A stretch of DNA of 64,000 nt from Hominisplanchenecus murintestinalis (GTDB taxonomy: Bacteria; Bacillota; Clostridia; Lachnospirales; Lachnospiraceae), in assembly GCA_004793585.1 (NCBI GenBank), contig SRZB01000001.1, positions 248,001 to 312,000 of the forward strand. The letters are read 5' to 3'. Within the stretch, counting starts at the first letter, position 1; each line of letters begins with the position of its first letter. The notes under the pieces were generated by a model. The model was given only the letters and a program-made list of their open reading frames with translations, did no database searches and was not told where the DNA came from. Position numbers and translations under genes: made by a program. Positions 26,105-34,065 of this stretch are shown here, in pieces.

Positions 26105-28153
26105 CTATCCTCCAAAATCCACCTCAAACATACAAAGCTCGTGGAGCGCCCGTGTCGCACAAATATATTTCGCCTGCCTGTGGAGCGGCGTCCTGTCGGT
26201 ATTTTTATAAACAGTAAATACCTGGTCGAATTCCAACCCTTTTGCATGATAAAAAGTGGTGACTGTCAATCCTTTGCAAAATATGGTACTATTCCTATCC
26301 ATGCAGGCAAACCGCTTTTCCGTATCGAAACCATTCTCTTCCAGCCGGCATTTCAGATAACCTGCCGCAAAGTCCGCCGCGTCCTGCGTCATTACCAATA
26401 CCGCCGCCGTCTCAAACTTTTCAAGATCCAGCTGCACAAGTACCTCTTGCAGCGCCTCCTCTACAGTAGAAAATATAACTTCCCTCACCGGGGCGCCATG
26501 CCGTTCAAACAATTCTGCATCCGTACCCCCAACTATCCGCTCCGCATACTCTGCAATCTCTATCGTATTGCGGTAGCTCTTTCTTAAACTCAGGCATCTG
26601 ATATCCTTTCCCAAAACCTGCGGCAAAAAGTCCATCACATTCCGCTGGACCCCTTCCATGGTCTGCGCCCGATCCCCCAGCACCGTCATACGGCAGGAAA
26701 ACAATTTGGCCAGGATTTCATACTGAATATAAGAATAGTCCTGCATTTCGTCAATGACCAGATGCTTAATATTCCTGTTTTCCGCACAGGTACACAGCAT
26801 GTATTTCAGATAAAGCATAGGATATACATCTTCATACGCCAGCCTCCTCTCCTCTCTCGGTACCCGCGGCAGAGACGGATATCCGCTCTCTTCCAGGAAA
26901 CGGCTGTACAAGACATACAAATCCCTGTTTTCATACATCTCCATAAATTTTTCCCGGACACATAGTTTCTCATCCTCTTCAAAATCACGTCCGGCAAGCG
27001 TTTCATATTCATCCGTCACATATTCCATCACCGCATCCATCCGGGACAGCAGAGGAATATCTGGAAAGCGGCTGTAAAACAATCCCGCAATCTCTTCTTC
27101 CGTCTTTTCCATTTTCTTAAATTTGAAATCTGAAAACTCCATCAGCCCATATTCAAGCTCCAGAGCATATTTATTGAGCTTTACTGCAAATTCTTTCGAC
27201 TGCTTCTCCGCAAAAAGCCCCACATCTTCCGGGAATTTCAGCTCCTTCTCAATCTGGTCACACCGCTCCTCACAATCGTGCACCACATCCTTTAGCTGAT
27301 GATAAGCAAATATATCAAAGCTCATTTCCCTGATATTTTCCTCTCCCAGCTCCGGCAGTATATGGGAAATATAGTCTGAAAATACACTATTGGGAGAAAG
27401 TACCAGCACATTCGAAGATTTCAGATATTTCCTGTCATGATACAGCAGATAGGCAATCCTGTGCAGGGCAATAGACGTCTTTCCGCTGCCCGCCGCCCCC
27501 TGAATCACCAGTATCCGATCCTTCGTGTTACGGATAATTGCATTCTGCTCCTTCTGGATGGTGCTTATGATATTTTTAAGCTTTACATCACTGCAATTTC
27601 CCAGCTCCCTTCCGAGCACGTCATCATCTATTTTTACATCGTTCTCAAATGCATATACCAGTTTTCCGCCCCGTATCTTGTACTGCCATTTGGACAGAAT
27701 TTCTCCTTCCATCCTGCCCCCCGGCGCGTCATAATAAGCCTGCCCTTTATCATAATCATAGAAAAGCCCCGACACCGGCGCTCTCCAGTCGTAAACCATA
27801 GGGACTTTCCCTGCCTCCCGGGAAAAATTCCCAATCCCTATATAAAACGTCTCAGGCTCTTCCTCTCCCTCATATACAAAATCAACCCTTCCAAAATATG
27901 GAGAATCCATCATCCTGAGAAACCTCTGCCGCAGAAGAAGCTGCTCCTGGTTTGCATTTATCTGCCCAAGCAGCGCCTGCTGGTTATCAAAATCTTCATA
28001 CCCATACTGATCCATCTCTGTATAGTTTTCCCAGTAATACTCATGCATCCCCTCTATCTCTTTTTCACCCTGGGCAATGTTTTCTTCTATTTTCGCAAGC
28101 CGCTCCCGCAGGCATCCAAGGACATACTCTAAGTGTTCTGTACTTTGATCCAT
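26105..28153 (-). CDS. helD: HelD-like superfamily 1 helicase (RNA polymerase recycling)
   Basis: A 682-residue UvrD-like ATPase. It has an N-terminal coiled coil (about residues 1-75, ECLRERLAKIEENIAQGEKEIE-like), then Walker A VIQGAAGSGKTSIALHR (about residue 218), Walker B HLVIDEMQDYSYIQY, motif III GDRAQTMEG and motif VI VTTFYHAKGLEFDQV. This matches HelD of Bacillus, which removes stalled RNA polymerase from DNA. The start at MDQSTEHL is preferred from the coiled-coil boundary; longer starts up to 28261 are possible and none has a strong RBS. Confidence 0.85.
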   Translation of the reverse strand: MDQSTEHLEYVLGCLRERLAKIEENIAQGEKEIEGMHEYYWENYTEMDQYGYEDFDNQQALLGQINANQEQLLLRQRFLRMMDSPYFGRVDFVYEGEEEPETFYIGIGNFSREAGKVPMVYDWRAPVSGLFYDYDKGQAYYDAPGGRMEGEILSKWQYKIRGGKLVYAFENDVKIDDDVLGRELGNCSDVKLKNIISTIQKEQNAIIRNTKDRILVIQGAAGSGKTSIALHRIAYLLYHDRKYLKSSNVLVLSPNSVFSDYISHILPELGEENIREMSFDIFAYHQLKDVVHDCEERCDQIEKELKFPEDVGLFAEKQSKEFAVKLNKYALELEYGLMEFSDFKFKKMEKTEEEIAGLFYSRFPDIPLLSRMDAVMEYVTDEYETLAGRDFEEDEKLCVREKFMEMYENRDLYVLYSRFLEESGYPSLPRVPREERRLAYEDVYPMLYLKYMLCTCAENRNIKHLVIDEMQDYSYIQYEILAKLFSCRMTVLGDRAQTMEGVQRNVMDFLPQVLGKDIRCLSLRKSYRNTIEIAEYAERIVGGTDAELFERHGAPVREVIFSTVEEALQEVLVQLDLEKFETAAVLVMTQDAADFAAGYLKCRLEENGFDTEKRFACMDRNSTIFCKGLTVTTFYHAKGLEFDQVFTVYKNTDRTPLHRQAKYICATRALHELCMFEVDFGG

Positions 28154-28376
28154 TTCTGTTTCCTGGCTGCGTCCCGCGATATGGGCATGGCAGCCATTCC
28201 CTTTCTGTTTTCTCTTATATAGTGTATGTCCCATTATAAATATTAACCCAAAATAAGGCAACCACTTTCTTAACGGCTGCCTTATATCAAGATACCACTA
28301 TGAAACTTTCCATCTTTTCTAAATGCTCTTCCGCAGCTCCTCCAGGCGAAACCACGCTGTCCGCAAACCTTGCTTT

Positions 28377-28405
28377 TTGACAGTACCGCCATTATAATAT
28401 AGTAA
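28377..28405 (+). promoter_or_regulatory. Probable promoter of the Crp/Fnr gene
   Basis: TTGACA at 28377-28382 is followed by an A/T-rich TATAATATAGTA stretch. The best -10 choice (TATAGT or TAGTAA) leaves a 15- or 17-bp spacer. The rest of the gap 28154-28376 shows nothing beyond possible alternative HelD starts. Confidence 0.45.
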
Positions 28406-28457
28406 ACGAAACATTCCAAAAAATATCTTTACCTTTTCTGAAAGGAGCCGCAAAACT

Positions 28458-29132
28458 ATGTCACGCACAATGTTTGACCCTATATACAAAGAAATATTCC
28501 CTTTTTGGGATAAAATATCTGAAACTGATAAGGACTATATCTGTCAGAATTCTTATACCATTACTTATCCCAAAGATACAAATATTCATGACGGCAATGA
28601 ATGCTCCGGCGTAATATTTGTCCGCTCAGGCAGCCTCCGGCTCTCAATCATGTCTGATGAAGGCAAGGACATCACTCTATACCGCCTGCACCAGAGAGAC
28701 ATGTGTATGCTGTCTGCTTCCTGCGTACTTCAAACAATCACATTTGACGTGTTCATCAATGCCGAAGAGGACAGCGAATGCTACGTAATCAGCGGTCCCG
28801 CTTTTGCAGCGGTCTCCGAGCGTAATCCATCTATTAAAATATTTGCCCTTGAAACCGCCGTCAGCCGTTTCTCCGACGTCATGTGGGTGATGCAGCAGAT
28901 TTTATTTATGAGCCTGGATAAACGCCTCGCTATTTTTCTTTCGGATGAATCTGCACGAACAGGTTCCAATACTATTACATTAACTCACGGGCAGATTGCC
29001 AAATATATCGGCTCTGCCCGTGAAGCTGTATCCCGTATGCTGAAATATTTTACAAATGAAAAAATTGTAGAAGTTTCCCGCGGAGGCATTAAAATCCTTG
29101 ACAAGAAACGCCTGCGCAAATTAGCCCTCTAA
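28458..29132 (+). CDS. Crp/Fnr-family transcriptional regulator
   Basis: A 224-residue regulator with an N-terminal cyclic-nucleotide-binding fold (GVIFVRSGSLRLSIMSDEGKDITLYRLHQRD, about residues 50-80), a dimer helix and a C-terminal winged helix (LTHGQIAKYIGSAREAVSRMLKYF). No N-terminal Fnr-type Cys cluster is present, only scattered Cys, so oxygen sensing by 4Fe-4S is not supported. AAGGAG precedes the ATG. Its 3' end overlaps trxA by 12 bp. It probably binds the palindromes before trxA and the ferredoxin gene. Confidence 0.9.
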   Translation: MSRTMFDPIYKEIFPFWDKISETDKDYICQNSYTITYPKDTNIHDGNECSGVIFVRSGSLRLSIMSDEGKDITLYRLHQRDMCMLSASCVLQTITFDVFINAEEDSECYVISGPAFAAVSERNPSIKIFALETAVSRFSDVMWVMQQILFMSLDKRLAIFLSDESARTGSNTITLTHGQIAKYIGSAREAVSRMLKYFTNEKIVEVSRGGIKILDKKRLRKLAL

Positions 29133-29435
29133 CATGGCAAGAATCTGCGCTTTCCGTTTTGCGCCTGCCGACTGATTCACAATTTTCCCGCCCTTTATCA
29201 CAACCAGGGTCGGAATGCTTGCAACGCCAAATGCCTGTGCCAGCTCCATTTCATTGTCTACATTGACTTTTCCTACAAGGTACTGCGGATTTTCCTCTGC
29301 GATTTCATCTACTACCGGAGACACCATACGGCATGGGCCGCACCAGTCAGCATAAAAATCTAAAAGAACTGGCTTCTCACTATTTTTTACGGAATCGAAA
29401 TTGTTTTTATTTACACTAAGTACTGACATAATCAT
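29121..29435 (-). CDS. trxA: Thioredoxin
   Basis: A 104-residue thioredoxin with the redox motif WCGPC (about residues 32-36), a FYADWCGPCRMVSP context, and the cis-Pro in ASIPTLVVIKGG. It reduces protein disulfides in the cytoplasm. An in-frame second ATG lies two codons in; the first is used because the AAGGA spacing is better. It lies downstream of the NapH-like gene with its own predicted activator-dependent promoter. Confidence 0.93.
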   Translation of the reverse strand: MIMSVLSVNKNNFDSVKNSEKPVLLDFYADWCGPCRMVSPVVDEIAEENPQYLVGKVNVDNEMELAQAFGVASIPTLVVIKGGKIVNQSAGAKRKAQILAMLEG

Positions 29436-29471
29436 TTACTTCCTTTCTTTGGTTTGTTGGTTTATATGTTT

Positions 29472-29513
29472 AGTATAACCCAGATTTTTTATGATTTCTG
29501 TGATAACGTCACA
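29472..29513 (-). promoter_or_regulatory. trxA promoter with Crp/Fnr-type palindrome at about -41
   Basis: On the minus strand a -10 TATACT lies at 29472-29477 without a good -35. TGTGACGTTATCACA, a GTGA-N5-TCAC palindrome, is at 29499-29513. Its centre is about 41 bp before the predicted transcript start, the usual spot for class II activation. The site lies inside the last codons of the NapH-like gene. Confidence 0.68.
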
Positions 29514-30085
29514 TTTCTTGCTTTACATATCAACTGCGTCATTGTCCCCATCGGGCAGTATACACACCAGGAGCGGGGTTTGAACAAAAGCATTGTAAGA
29601 AAACCAAGAATCGTAGAGGTCAGCATTACGCTGTAAAAACCAAATGCAAACTGTGCTGTCCCCGCGGAAAACAACGTGCCATGATATGCCCAATGCCACG
29701 GAACTTTAAAGGTCCACAATAGAGTTACTGTCTCGCTCAACTCCCTGCTTCCCGCAAATACCAGCCAGGTATTCCACAGCATAAGGAAAAACATGACAAA
29801 AAAGAAAATCAAAAACCCGTACCTGAAATACTTTGATTTCATCCACTTCGGAATATCCCTGTTCCGAGAAAACCCAAATCTGCCTCCCGCAAGGGAAAAC
29901 AACTGCCCTCTGCCGCAATACTTATTACAATACGCTTTATTGCCTTTTATGACCGCTATAAGCAGCGGTATAAAAAAACAGAGAAGCCCTAGCCAGGCAA
30001 ACAGGATATTAAAAAATCCCAAAATTAGATATGTAAGAGAAAAAATCCAAAGATAATCATACCATTTCTTACTTTGCTTCATCAT
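29489..30085 (-). CDS. NapH-like membrane protein with 4Fe-4S-type Cys motifs
   Basis: A 198-residue membrane protein with about four hydrophobic segments (YLWIFSLTYLILGFFNILFAWLG and GFLIFFFVMFFLMLWNTWLVF are clear). Two Cys motifs face the same side: CNKYCGRGQLF and WCVYCPMGTM. These are typical of NapH/NosR-type quinol-ferredoxin electron conduits. It overlaps the ferredoxin gene by 17 bp, so the two are translationally coupled. It probably passes electrons between the membrane pool and the ferredoxin. Partner enzymes are not visible. Confidence 0.82.
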   Translation of the reverse strand: MMKQSKKWYDYLWIFSLTYLILGFFNILFAWLGLLCFFIPLLIAVIKGNKAYCNKYCGRGQLFSLAGGRFGFSRNRDIPKWMKSKYFRYGFLIFFFVMFFLMLWNTWLVFAGSRELSETVTLLWTFKVPWHWAYHGTLFSAGTAQFAFGFYSVMLTSTILGFLTMLLFKPRSWCVYCPMGTMTQLICKARNVTLSQKS

Positions 30086-30272
30086 TCACCTCCAACGTAA
30101 TAACACTTGCAGGACATTCCTTCGCACACTTCCCGCATCCGATACACAATCCATAATCAACCTCTGCGCAGACGCCAAAAGGCACGGTAATCGCCGCTCT
30201 CGGACAAACTTTTATACAACACCCGCACGCAACGCACTCTTTCTTACTGATAACTGCTCTTCGTTTTGCCAT
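30069..30272 (-). CDS. 2[4Fe-4S] ferredoxin
   Basis: A 67-residue protein with two cluster motifs, CVACGCCIKVCP and CIGCGKCAKECP, and no other domain. It is the first gene of the ferredoxin-NapH operon, with a strong AGGAGGGG. It probably exchanges electrons with the overlapping membrane protein. Confidence 0.93.
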   Translation of the reverse strand: MAKRRAVISKKECVACGCCIKVCPRAAITVPFGVCAEVDYGLCIGCGKCAKECPASVITLEVNDEAK

Positions 30273-30297
30273 AAAAAATCCCCTCCTGTTTTACATT

Positions 30298-30338
30298 ACT
30301 ATACAGGAAGAGATTCTTTTATTCAGTGACGAGGTCAC
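30298..30338 (-). promoter_or_regulatory. Ferredoxin operon promoter with matching palindrome at about -41
   Basis: A -10 TATAGT lies at 30298-30303 on the minus strand, again without a clear -35. GTGACCTCGTCAC (GTGA-N5-TCAC) at 30326-30338 is centred about 41 bp before the predicted start. Spacing and motif are the same as at trxA. Confidence 0.68.
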
Positions 30339-30347
30339 CTGAGAGAC

Positions 30348-30505
30348 TTAAAAGCTAAAACCACCCGCATATCTCCCCCCTTGGCTCAAAATAAGCAAAG
30401 GAAACTTTATGTCCAAATAAACCGGATACTTTCTTTAAAATCATCTTTAACCATTTTCCATACAATCATCCTGGTATTCCTCAAAATCACATTGAAAGGC
30501 CCTGG
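30348..30505. repeat. Mosaic scar of WYL, MFS and GyrI-DUF3795 gene fragments
   Basis: The segment strings together pieces of genes found at 48.9-53.3 kb, in the same order and orientation. 30373-30414 matches 49339-49380 (one mismatch in 42). 30412-30451 matches 50479-50518 (three mismatches in 40). 30452-30505 is identical to 53230-53283 (54 of 54). The joints fall on short shared bases. At the left end an in-frame tail and stop look like the native 3' end of the WYL gene. It is non-coding and reads as a heavily deleted second copy of that gene block. Confidence 0.85.
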
Positions 30506-30558
30506 TCGAGTAAAGTTACATCCCCCTCTTATTAGGTGGCGTTTAAAATTATACAACA

Positions 30559-30676
30559 TTACCGAATTAAAATATATGTAATTTGATGAGGCAGGTTTTC
30601 TGGCTTGATGCCACGCTGCCCCAGCATATCGCGTACAGAACAGTTATTTTGATTCTTTTCATAACAGTTCGCCTCG
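30559..30676 (-). pseudogene. C-terminal remnant of a DinD-like DNA-damage-inducible protein
   Basis: The minus-strand frame ending at 30559 reads EKNQNNCSVRDMLGQRGIKP and continues ENLP before a foreign tail. This matches from memory the conserved end of DinD proteins (AVR-x-ML-x-x-RGIKPE-x-LPP). Only about 35 codons remain, so it is dead. It lies between the mosaic scar and the immunity operon and marks the edge of an inserted block. Confidence 0.5.
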
Positions 30677-30961
30677 TTATATAACTTTGGGTAAAACCAT
30701 CATACAAAAAACAGCACCCCCACCAACTGCATAAATACCATTTACAATCAAACAAACTTTCATCAAATTGTTTTGAGCTTTTTCTTTGACATACGAAATA
30801 ATGGTGAATACTCCGCTGAAAATCATAAACGCCGCATAGCAGGAAATCATAATTTCAGCGACAGGCGATTCCAATGCCCAGTCATAAGTTCTAAGCGGGA
30901 GTATCGTCCACGGGATAAAAAGCATAATAGCGCTGACAGTGGTTAAAATTTTGTTTTTCAT
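30677..30961 (-). CDS. Small membrane protein at the end of the lantibiotic-immunity operon
   Basis: A 94-residue protein with three hydrophobic segments (TTVSAIMLFIPWTILPL, IMISCYAAFMIFSGVFTIISYV, CLIVNGIYAVGGGAVFCMMVL). It follows the LanG-like permease after 2 bp. No family is recognised. It may be an accessory of the immunity transporter. Confidence 0.65.
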   Translation of the reverse strand: MKNKILTTVSAIMLFIPWTILPLRTYDWALESPVAEIMISCYAAFMIFSGVFTIISYVKEKAQNNLMKVCLIVNGIYAVGGGAVFCMMVLPKVI

Positions 30962-30963
30962 AA

Positions 30964-31734
30964 TTATCTCCTTTCAGCCTGCCCGAAACGAAGGCAGGAA
31001 ATGCCTAAACATAAGAGTGTAATGAGGGCGGCAACGGGTATCCACGGTATGAGTTCGACCTGCGCCGTATCAAGATTTGCTGCAAGTTTTCCGTATTCCG
31101 ATGTGATGACAAAAAACGGATACGACATTGGATAAGCAAACCACGCTTTTGTATTGATTATTAGCACCGATGGTACTATTGACGCCAGGCCAATACCGAT
31201 TGAAAAAATCGGTGTCTGAATGCAAACCGATAACATCCAAAAAAATGCAATCATCGGTATTGCGGATAAAAATATCAAGCTAATCTCTTTTAGAACAAAT
31301 AGCGGTGGCAGGATAAAATTATAATCCTGTGTCCCCGAACTGATGACGGCGCTGATATAGTACACACCTGTCATCATTAAGATTTGTATTGCCGCCAGTG
31401 TTAGCAATACAGCAAACTTGGCTATACAGAGTTTTGCTGTACTGATCGGCAGGGCAAGCATTTTCAAAATGCCCTTGTTTGCTCTTTCAGTCTGACTTAA
31501 AAGAACTGTCCCAACTACCATACTTGCAGGAAACATAAACCATGCCATTCCCATAAAGCCTTGAATAAAGAAATTGTTTTCTGGCGAAATTCCCTCTGCC
31601 TGCATACCAAAATTCATTTTAGTATTCAGGATAGACGGTATCCAAAGAATGACGGCAGCCACAGCCAAAATGAAAAGAATTTTAGATCGGCGTATCTTTT
31701 TGAATTCTACGCCGACAAGTGTTAAAAAGCTCAT
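30964..31734 (-). CDS. Lantibiotic-protection ABC transporter permease (LanG/MutG-like)
   Basis: A 256-residue membrane protein with about six hydrophobic segments. It starts MSFLTLVGVEFKKIRRSKILFILAVAA, typical of MutG/SpaG/NisG ABC-2 permeases. It overlaps the preceding permease by 4 bp (ATGA). With the neighbouring permease and ATPase it would expel or shield against lantibiotics at the membrane. No lantibiotic structural or modification genes are present, so this is immunity only. Confidence 0.85.
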   Translation of the reverse strand: MSFLTLVGVEFKKIRRSKILFILAVAAVILWIPSILNTKMNFGMQAEGISPENNFFIQGFMGMAWFMFPASMVVGTVLLSQTERANKGILKMLALPISTAKLCIAKFAVLLTLAAIQILMMTGVYYISAVISSGTQDYNFILPPLFVLKEISLIFLSAIPMIAFFWMLSVCIQTPIFSIGIGLASIVPSVLIINTKAWFAYPMSYPFFVITSEYGKLAANLDTAQVELIPWIPVAALITLLCLGISCLRFGQAERR

Positions 31735-32453
31735 TCAAACGACCTCCTTACCTTTACGAGTATGAGCTGCGCCAAACCACAAACAGCAAGCTCTGTGATT
31801 GCTCCGCAAATATAGTGCGTTGACTGCGTTATATCTGTACCCGCAAATATCTGAAAAGGCATTGCAAATGGGAAAAGTGAAAGGGCAAAATTCGTTGTCG
31901 GCAGCATCGTTGCGGTAAACACGCATACTACGCCGATTCCAAGTGATACCCACATATTCTTACAGGCTTCCGAAATAAGAAGCGACAGGATAATGCAGGG
32001 TAACATCAACAAAAACGAATACCCGGAGCATTTGCACAGTTCACTGAAAAAGCCGCTTCCCAGTTCAAACCAGCGATAGGAACAAAATGTAATTGCTCCC
32101 GCCTCAATGACAAGCACAAAAAGGCTCATAAAACTTGTCAAAACCGCTTTGCTAAAGAAAATAGAACTTTCCCGAATGGGTAAAGATTTCATTTTCTGCA
32201 TAGCGTTGTCTGCATATTCTGTATGATATAAAAGGCAGCTTCCGGCTACTACAAGCAGCACATTCAGCATTGTCATCATCTGCCAATTTGCACCAAGCAA
32301 AATTTGTATCGGACTGCCCGACTGGTTAAGATATATTTCTGAACGGACTGCCATATTGATAACAGGAACTGCCGCAGCTAAAATACTGCCAACGAAAAAT
32401 GCCGGTAAAAAACCTGTTCGCTTTACCTTTTTACATTCCAAAGAAATACTCAT
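31731..32453 (-). CDS. Lantibiotic-protection ABC transporter permease (LanE/MutE-like)
   Basis: A 240-residue six-segment membrane protein starting MSISLECKKVKRTGFLPAFF, the usual start of LanE-type permeases. It overlaps the ATPase gene and the next permease by 4 bp each, showing tight coupling. It pairs with the LanG-like protein as a heterodimeric channel. Confidence 0.85.
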   Translation of the reverse strand: MSISLECKKVKRTGFLPAFFVGSILAAAVPVINMAVRSEIYLNQSGSPIQILLGANWQMMTMLNVLLVVAGSCLLYHTEYADNAMQKMKSLPIRESSIFFSKAVLTSFMSLFVLVIEAGAITFCSYRWFELGSGFFSELCKCSGYSFLLMLPCIILSLLISEACKNMWVSLGIGVVCVFTATMLPTTNFALSLFPFAMPFQIFAGTDITQSTHYICGAITELAVCGLAQLILVKVRRSFE

Positions 32454-33205
32454 CGCACCGTCCCTCTTTGCCTGTTGTCAGCATCAATCAAAGCAAGGAA
32501 TGTATCCTCCAGATTGTCCGCAGGGTAGCCTTTTGATGCTGCGCCGAATTTAAACTGGTCGAGCGTTCCCTCAAACAGCAAGTGACCGTGATTCAAGATA
32601 CCGATGGTATCAGCCATTAGTTCTATTTCTGACAGCAAGTGTGACGATACCAAAACGGTACAATCAAACTTTTCCGGTAAAGAACGGATCAACGTTCGGA
32701 TTTCGTGGATACCGACAGGATCAAGTCCGTTTGTCGGCTCGTCTAAAATCAGGATTGGCGGCTTTCCGATTAAGGCGCTTGCAAGACCTAACCTCTGTTT
32801 CATTCCAAGAGAATATTTTTTTGCAAGCCGCTTCTTAAACTGTGTCAGTCCCACGATTTCAAGAGCTTCCGCTACGGAGGATTTGGGCAGTCCCAATATT
32901 TTGCGGATAATTTCGAGATTTTCTTCACCGCTTAAATTTCCATAAAAAGCGGGGGCTTCAATAAACGAGCCGATTTCTTTTAGAATTTGCACTCTGTTTT
33001 CGGAGTACATCTTCCCATCAATCGTAAATGAACCGCCGGTGGGTTTGGTAAGCCCCAAAAACATTTTCATGGTAGTGGATTTTCCAGCCCCGTTCGGGCC
33101 GAGAAAACCATAGACAGCGCCTTTCGGGATATGCAGATTGATACCCGAAACCGCAGTAAAATCAGCATATGATTTCGTCAAATTTTTAGTTTCAATGATG
33201 TTCAT
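32450..33205 (-). CDS. Lantibiotic-protection ABC transporter ATP-binding protein (LanF-like)
   Basis: A 251-residue ATPase with Walker A GPNGAGKST (about residue 38), signature YSLGMKQRLGLA and Walker B LILDEPTNGLDP. The Q-loop position reads GSFIEAP, with Glu instead of Gln. This is the E-loop described for LanF immunity ATPases and a good discriminator from ordinary ABC-2 ATPases. The start follows AAGGAG; an ATG eight codons earlier has none. It is divergent from the two-component genes at 33360. Confidence 0.88.
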   Translation of the reverse strand: MNIIETKNLTKSYADFTAVSGINLHIPKGAVYGFLGPNGAGKSTTMKMFLGLTKPTGGSFTIDGKMYSENRVQILKEIGSFIEAPAFYGNLSGEENLEIIRKILGLPKSSVAEALEIVGLTQFKKRLAKKYSLGMKQRLGLASALIGKPPILILDEPTNGLDPVGIHEIRTLIRSLPEKFDCTVLVSSHLLSEIELMADTIGILNHGHLLFEGTLDQFKFGAASKGYPADNLEDTFLALIDADNRQRGTVR

Positions 33206-33359
33206 TGCGTTTTGCTCCTTTCTTATCATTGCAAATACATTGTAACTTGCGAACCTTGTGCTAACCTTCTCGTGTCCTTACATTTACCTTACATTTCATC
33301 GCACATTAGAAAATGACACATTTCTATGGTATAATAGGAAACACAAAGGAGGTATCCGT

Positions 33360-34064
33360 ATGGACTTTGATTACTTGAAACAAAAACGCATTTTGCTTGT
33401 TGATGATGAGCAGGAGCTTTTAGATATGGTCGTATCCATCTTAAACGAGGACGGATTTCAAGATATCAAAACGGCAAAAACAGTAAGTGAAGCGGTTACG
33501 GTTTCTGACACCTACCAGCCTGAGTTTGCGATTCTTGATGTAATGCTTCCTGACGGGAATGGGTTTGATTTAATGGAACGGCTAAAAAAAACGGCTGACT
33601 ATCCTGTGCTGTTCTTAACTGCCCGTGGCGAGGATGATGATAAGTTCCGTGGTTTCGGACTTGGTGCGGACGATTACATGGTAAAGCCGTTTTTGCCAAA
33701 GGAGCTTTTATTCCGTGTAAATGCCATTCTCCGCAGAAGTTACAAAGCCGAAAATCCCCTTGTGAAGCTGCATGGCAGCAAAATTGACTTTGAGCGTGCA
33801 GAAGTCTTAAAGAACGGCGAGCACATTTCTCTTACGGCAAAAGAACACGACATCCTCGCTGCTTTATATCGGAACGCAGGAAGAATTGTTACGATTGACG
33901 CTCTGTGTGAAGCGGCTTGGGGTGATAATCCTTTCGGCTATGAAAATTCGCTGATGGCGCACATCCGCCGTATCAGAGAAAAAATTGAAGAGAATCCGTC
34001 CCAGCCTGTTTCGCTGATAACGATGAAAGGGCTTGGATATAAACTCGTTGTGGAGGGCAAGTAA
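33360..34064 (+). CDS. OmpR-family response regulator of the immunity module
   Basis: A 234-residue regulator. The receiver has DDE near residue 16, phosphoacceptor Asp in AILDVMLPDG and KPF at the end. The C-terminal winged helix has LTAKEHDILAALYRNAG and ENSLMAHIRRIREKIEENP. AGGAGG precedes the ATG. It is followed after 1 bp by the kinase and is divergent from the transporter, so it probably activates both, like SpaR/NisR. Confidence 0.9.
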   Translation: MDFDYLKQKRILLVDDEQELLDMVVSILNEDGFQDIKTAKTVSEAVTVSDTYQPEFAILDVMLPDGNGFDLMERLKKTADYPVLFLTARGEDDDKFRGFGLGADDYMVKPFLPKELLFRVNAILRRSYKAENPLVKLHGSKIDFERAEVLKNGEHISLTAKEHDILAALYRNAGRIVTIDALCEAAWGDNPFGYENSLMAHIRRIREKIEENPSQPVSLITMKGLGYKLVVEGK

Positions 34065-34065
34065 C

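Noticed and set aside
30567-30755. Minus-strand 62-residue frame
   Set aside because: It overlaps the small membrane protein and the DinD remnant in another frame; the DinD frame explains the sequence better.
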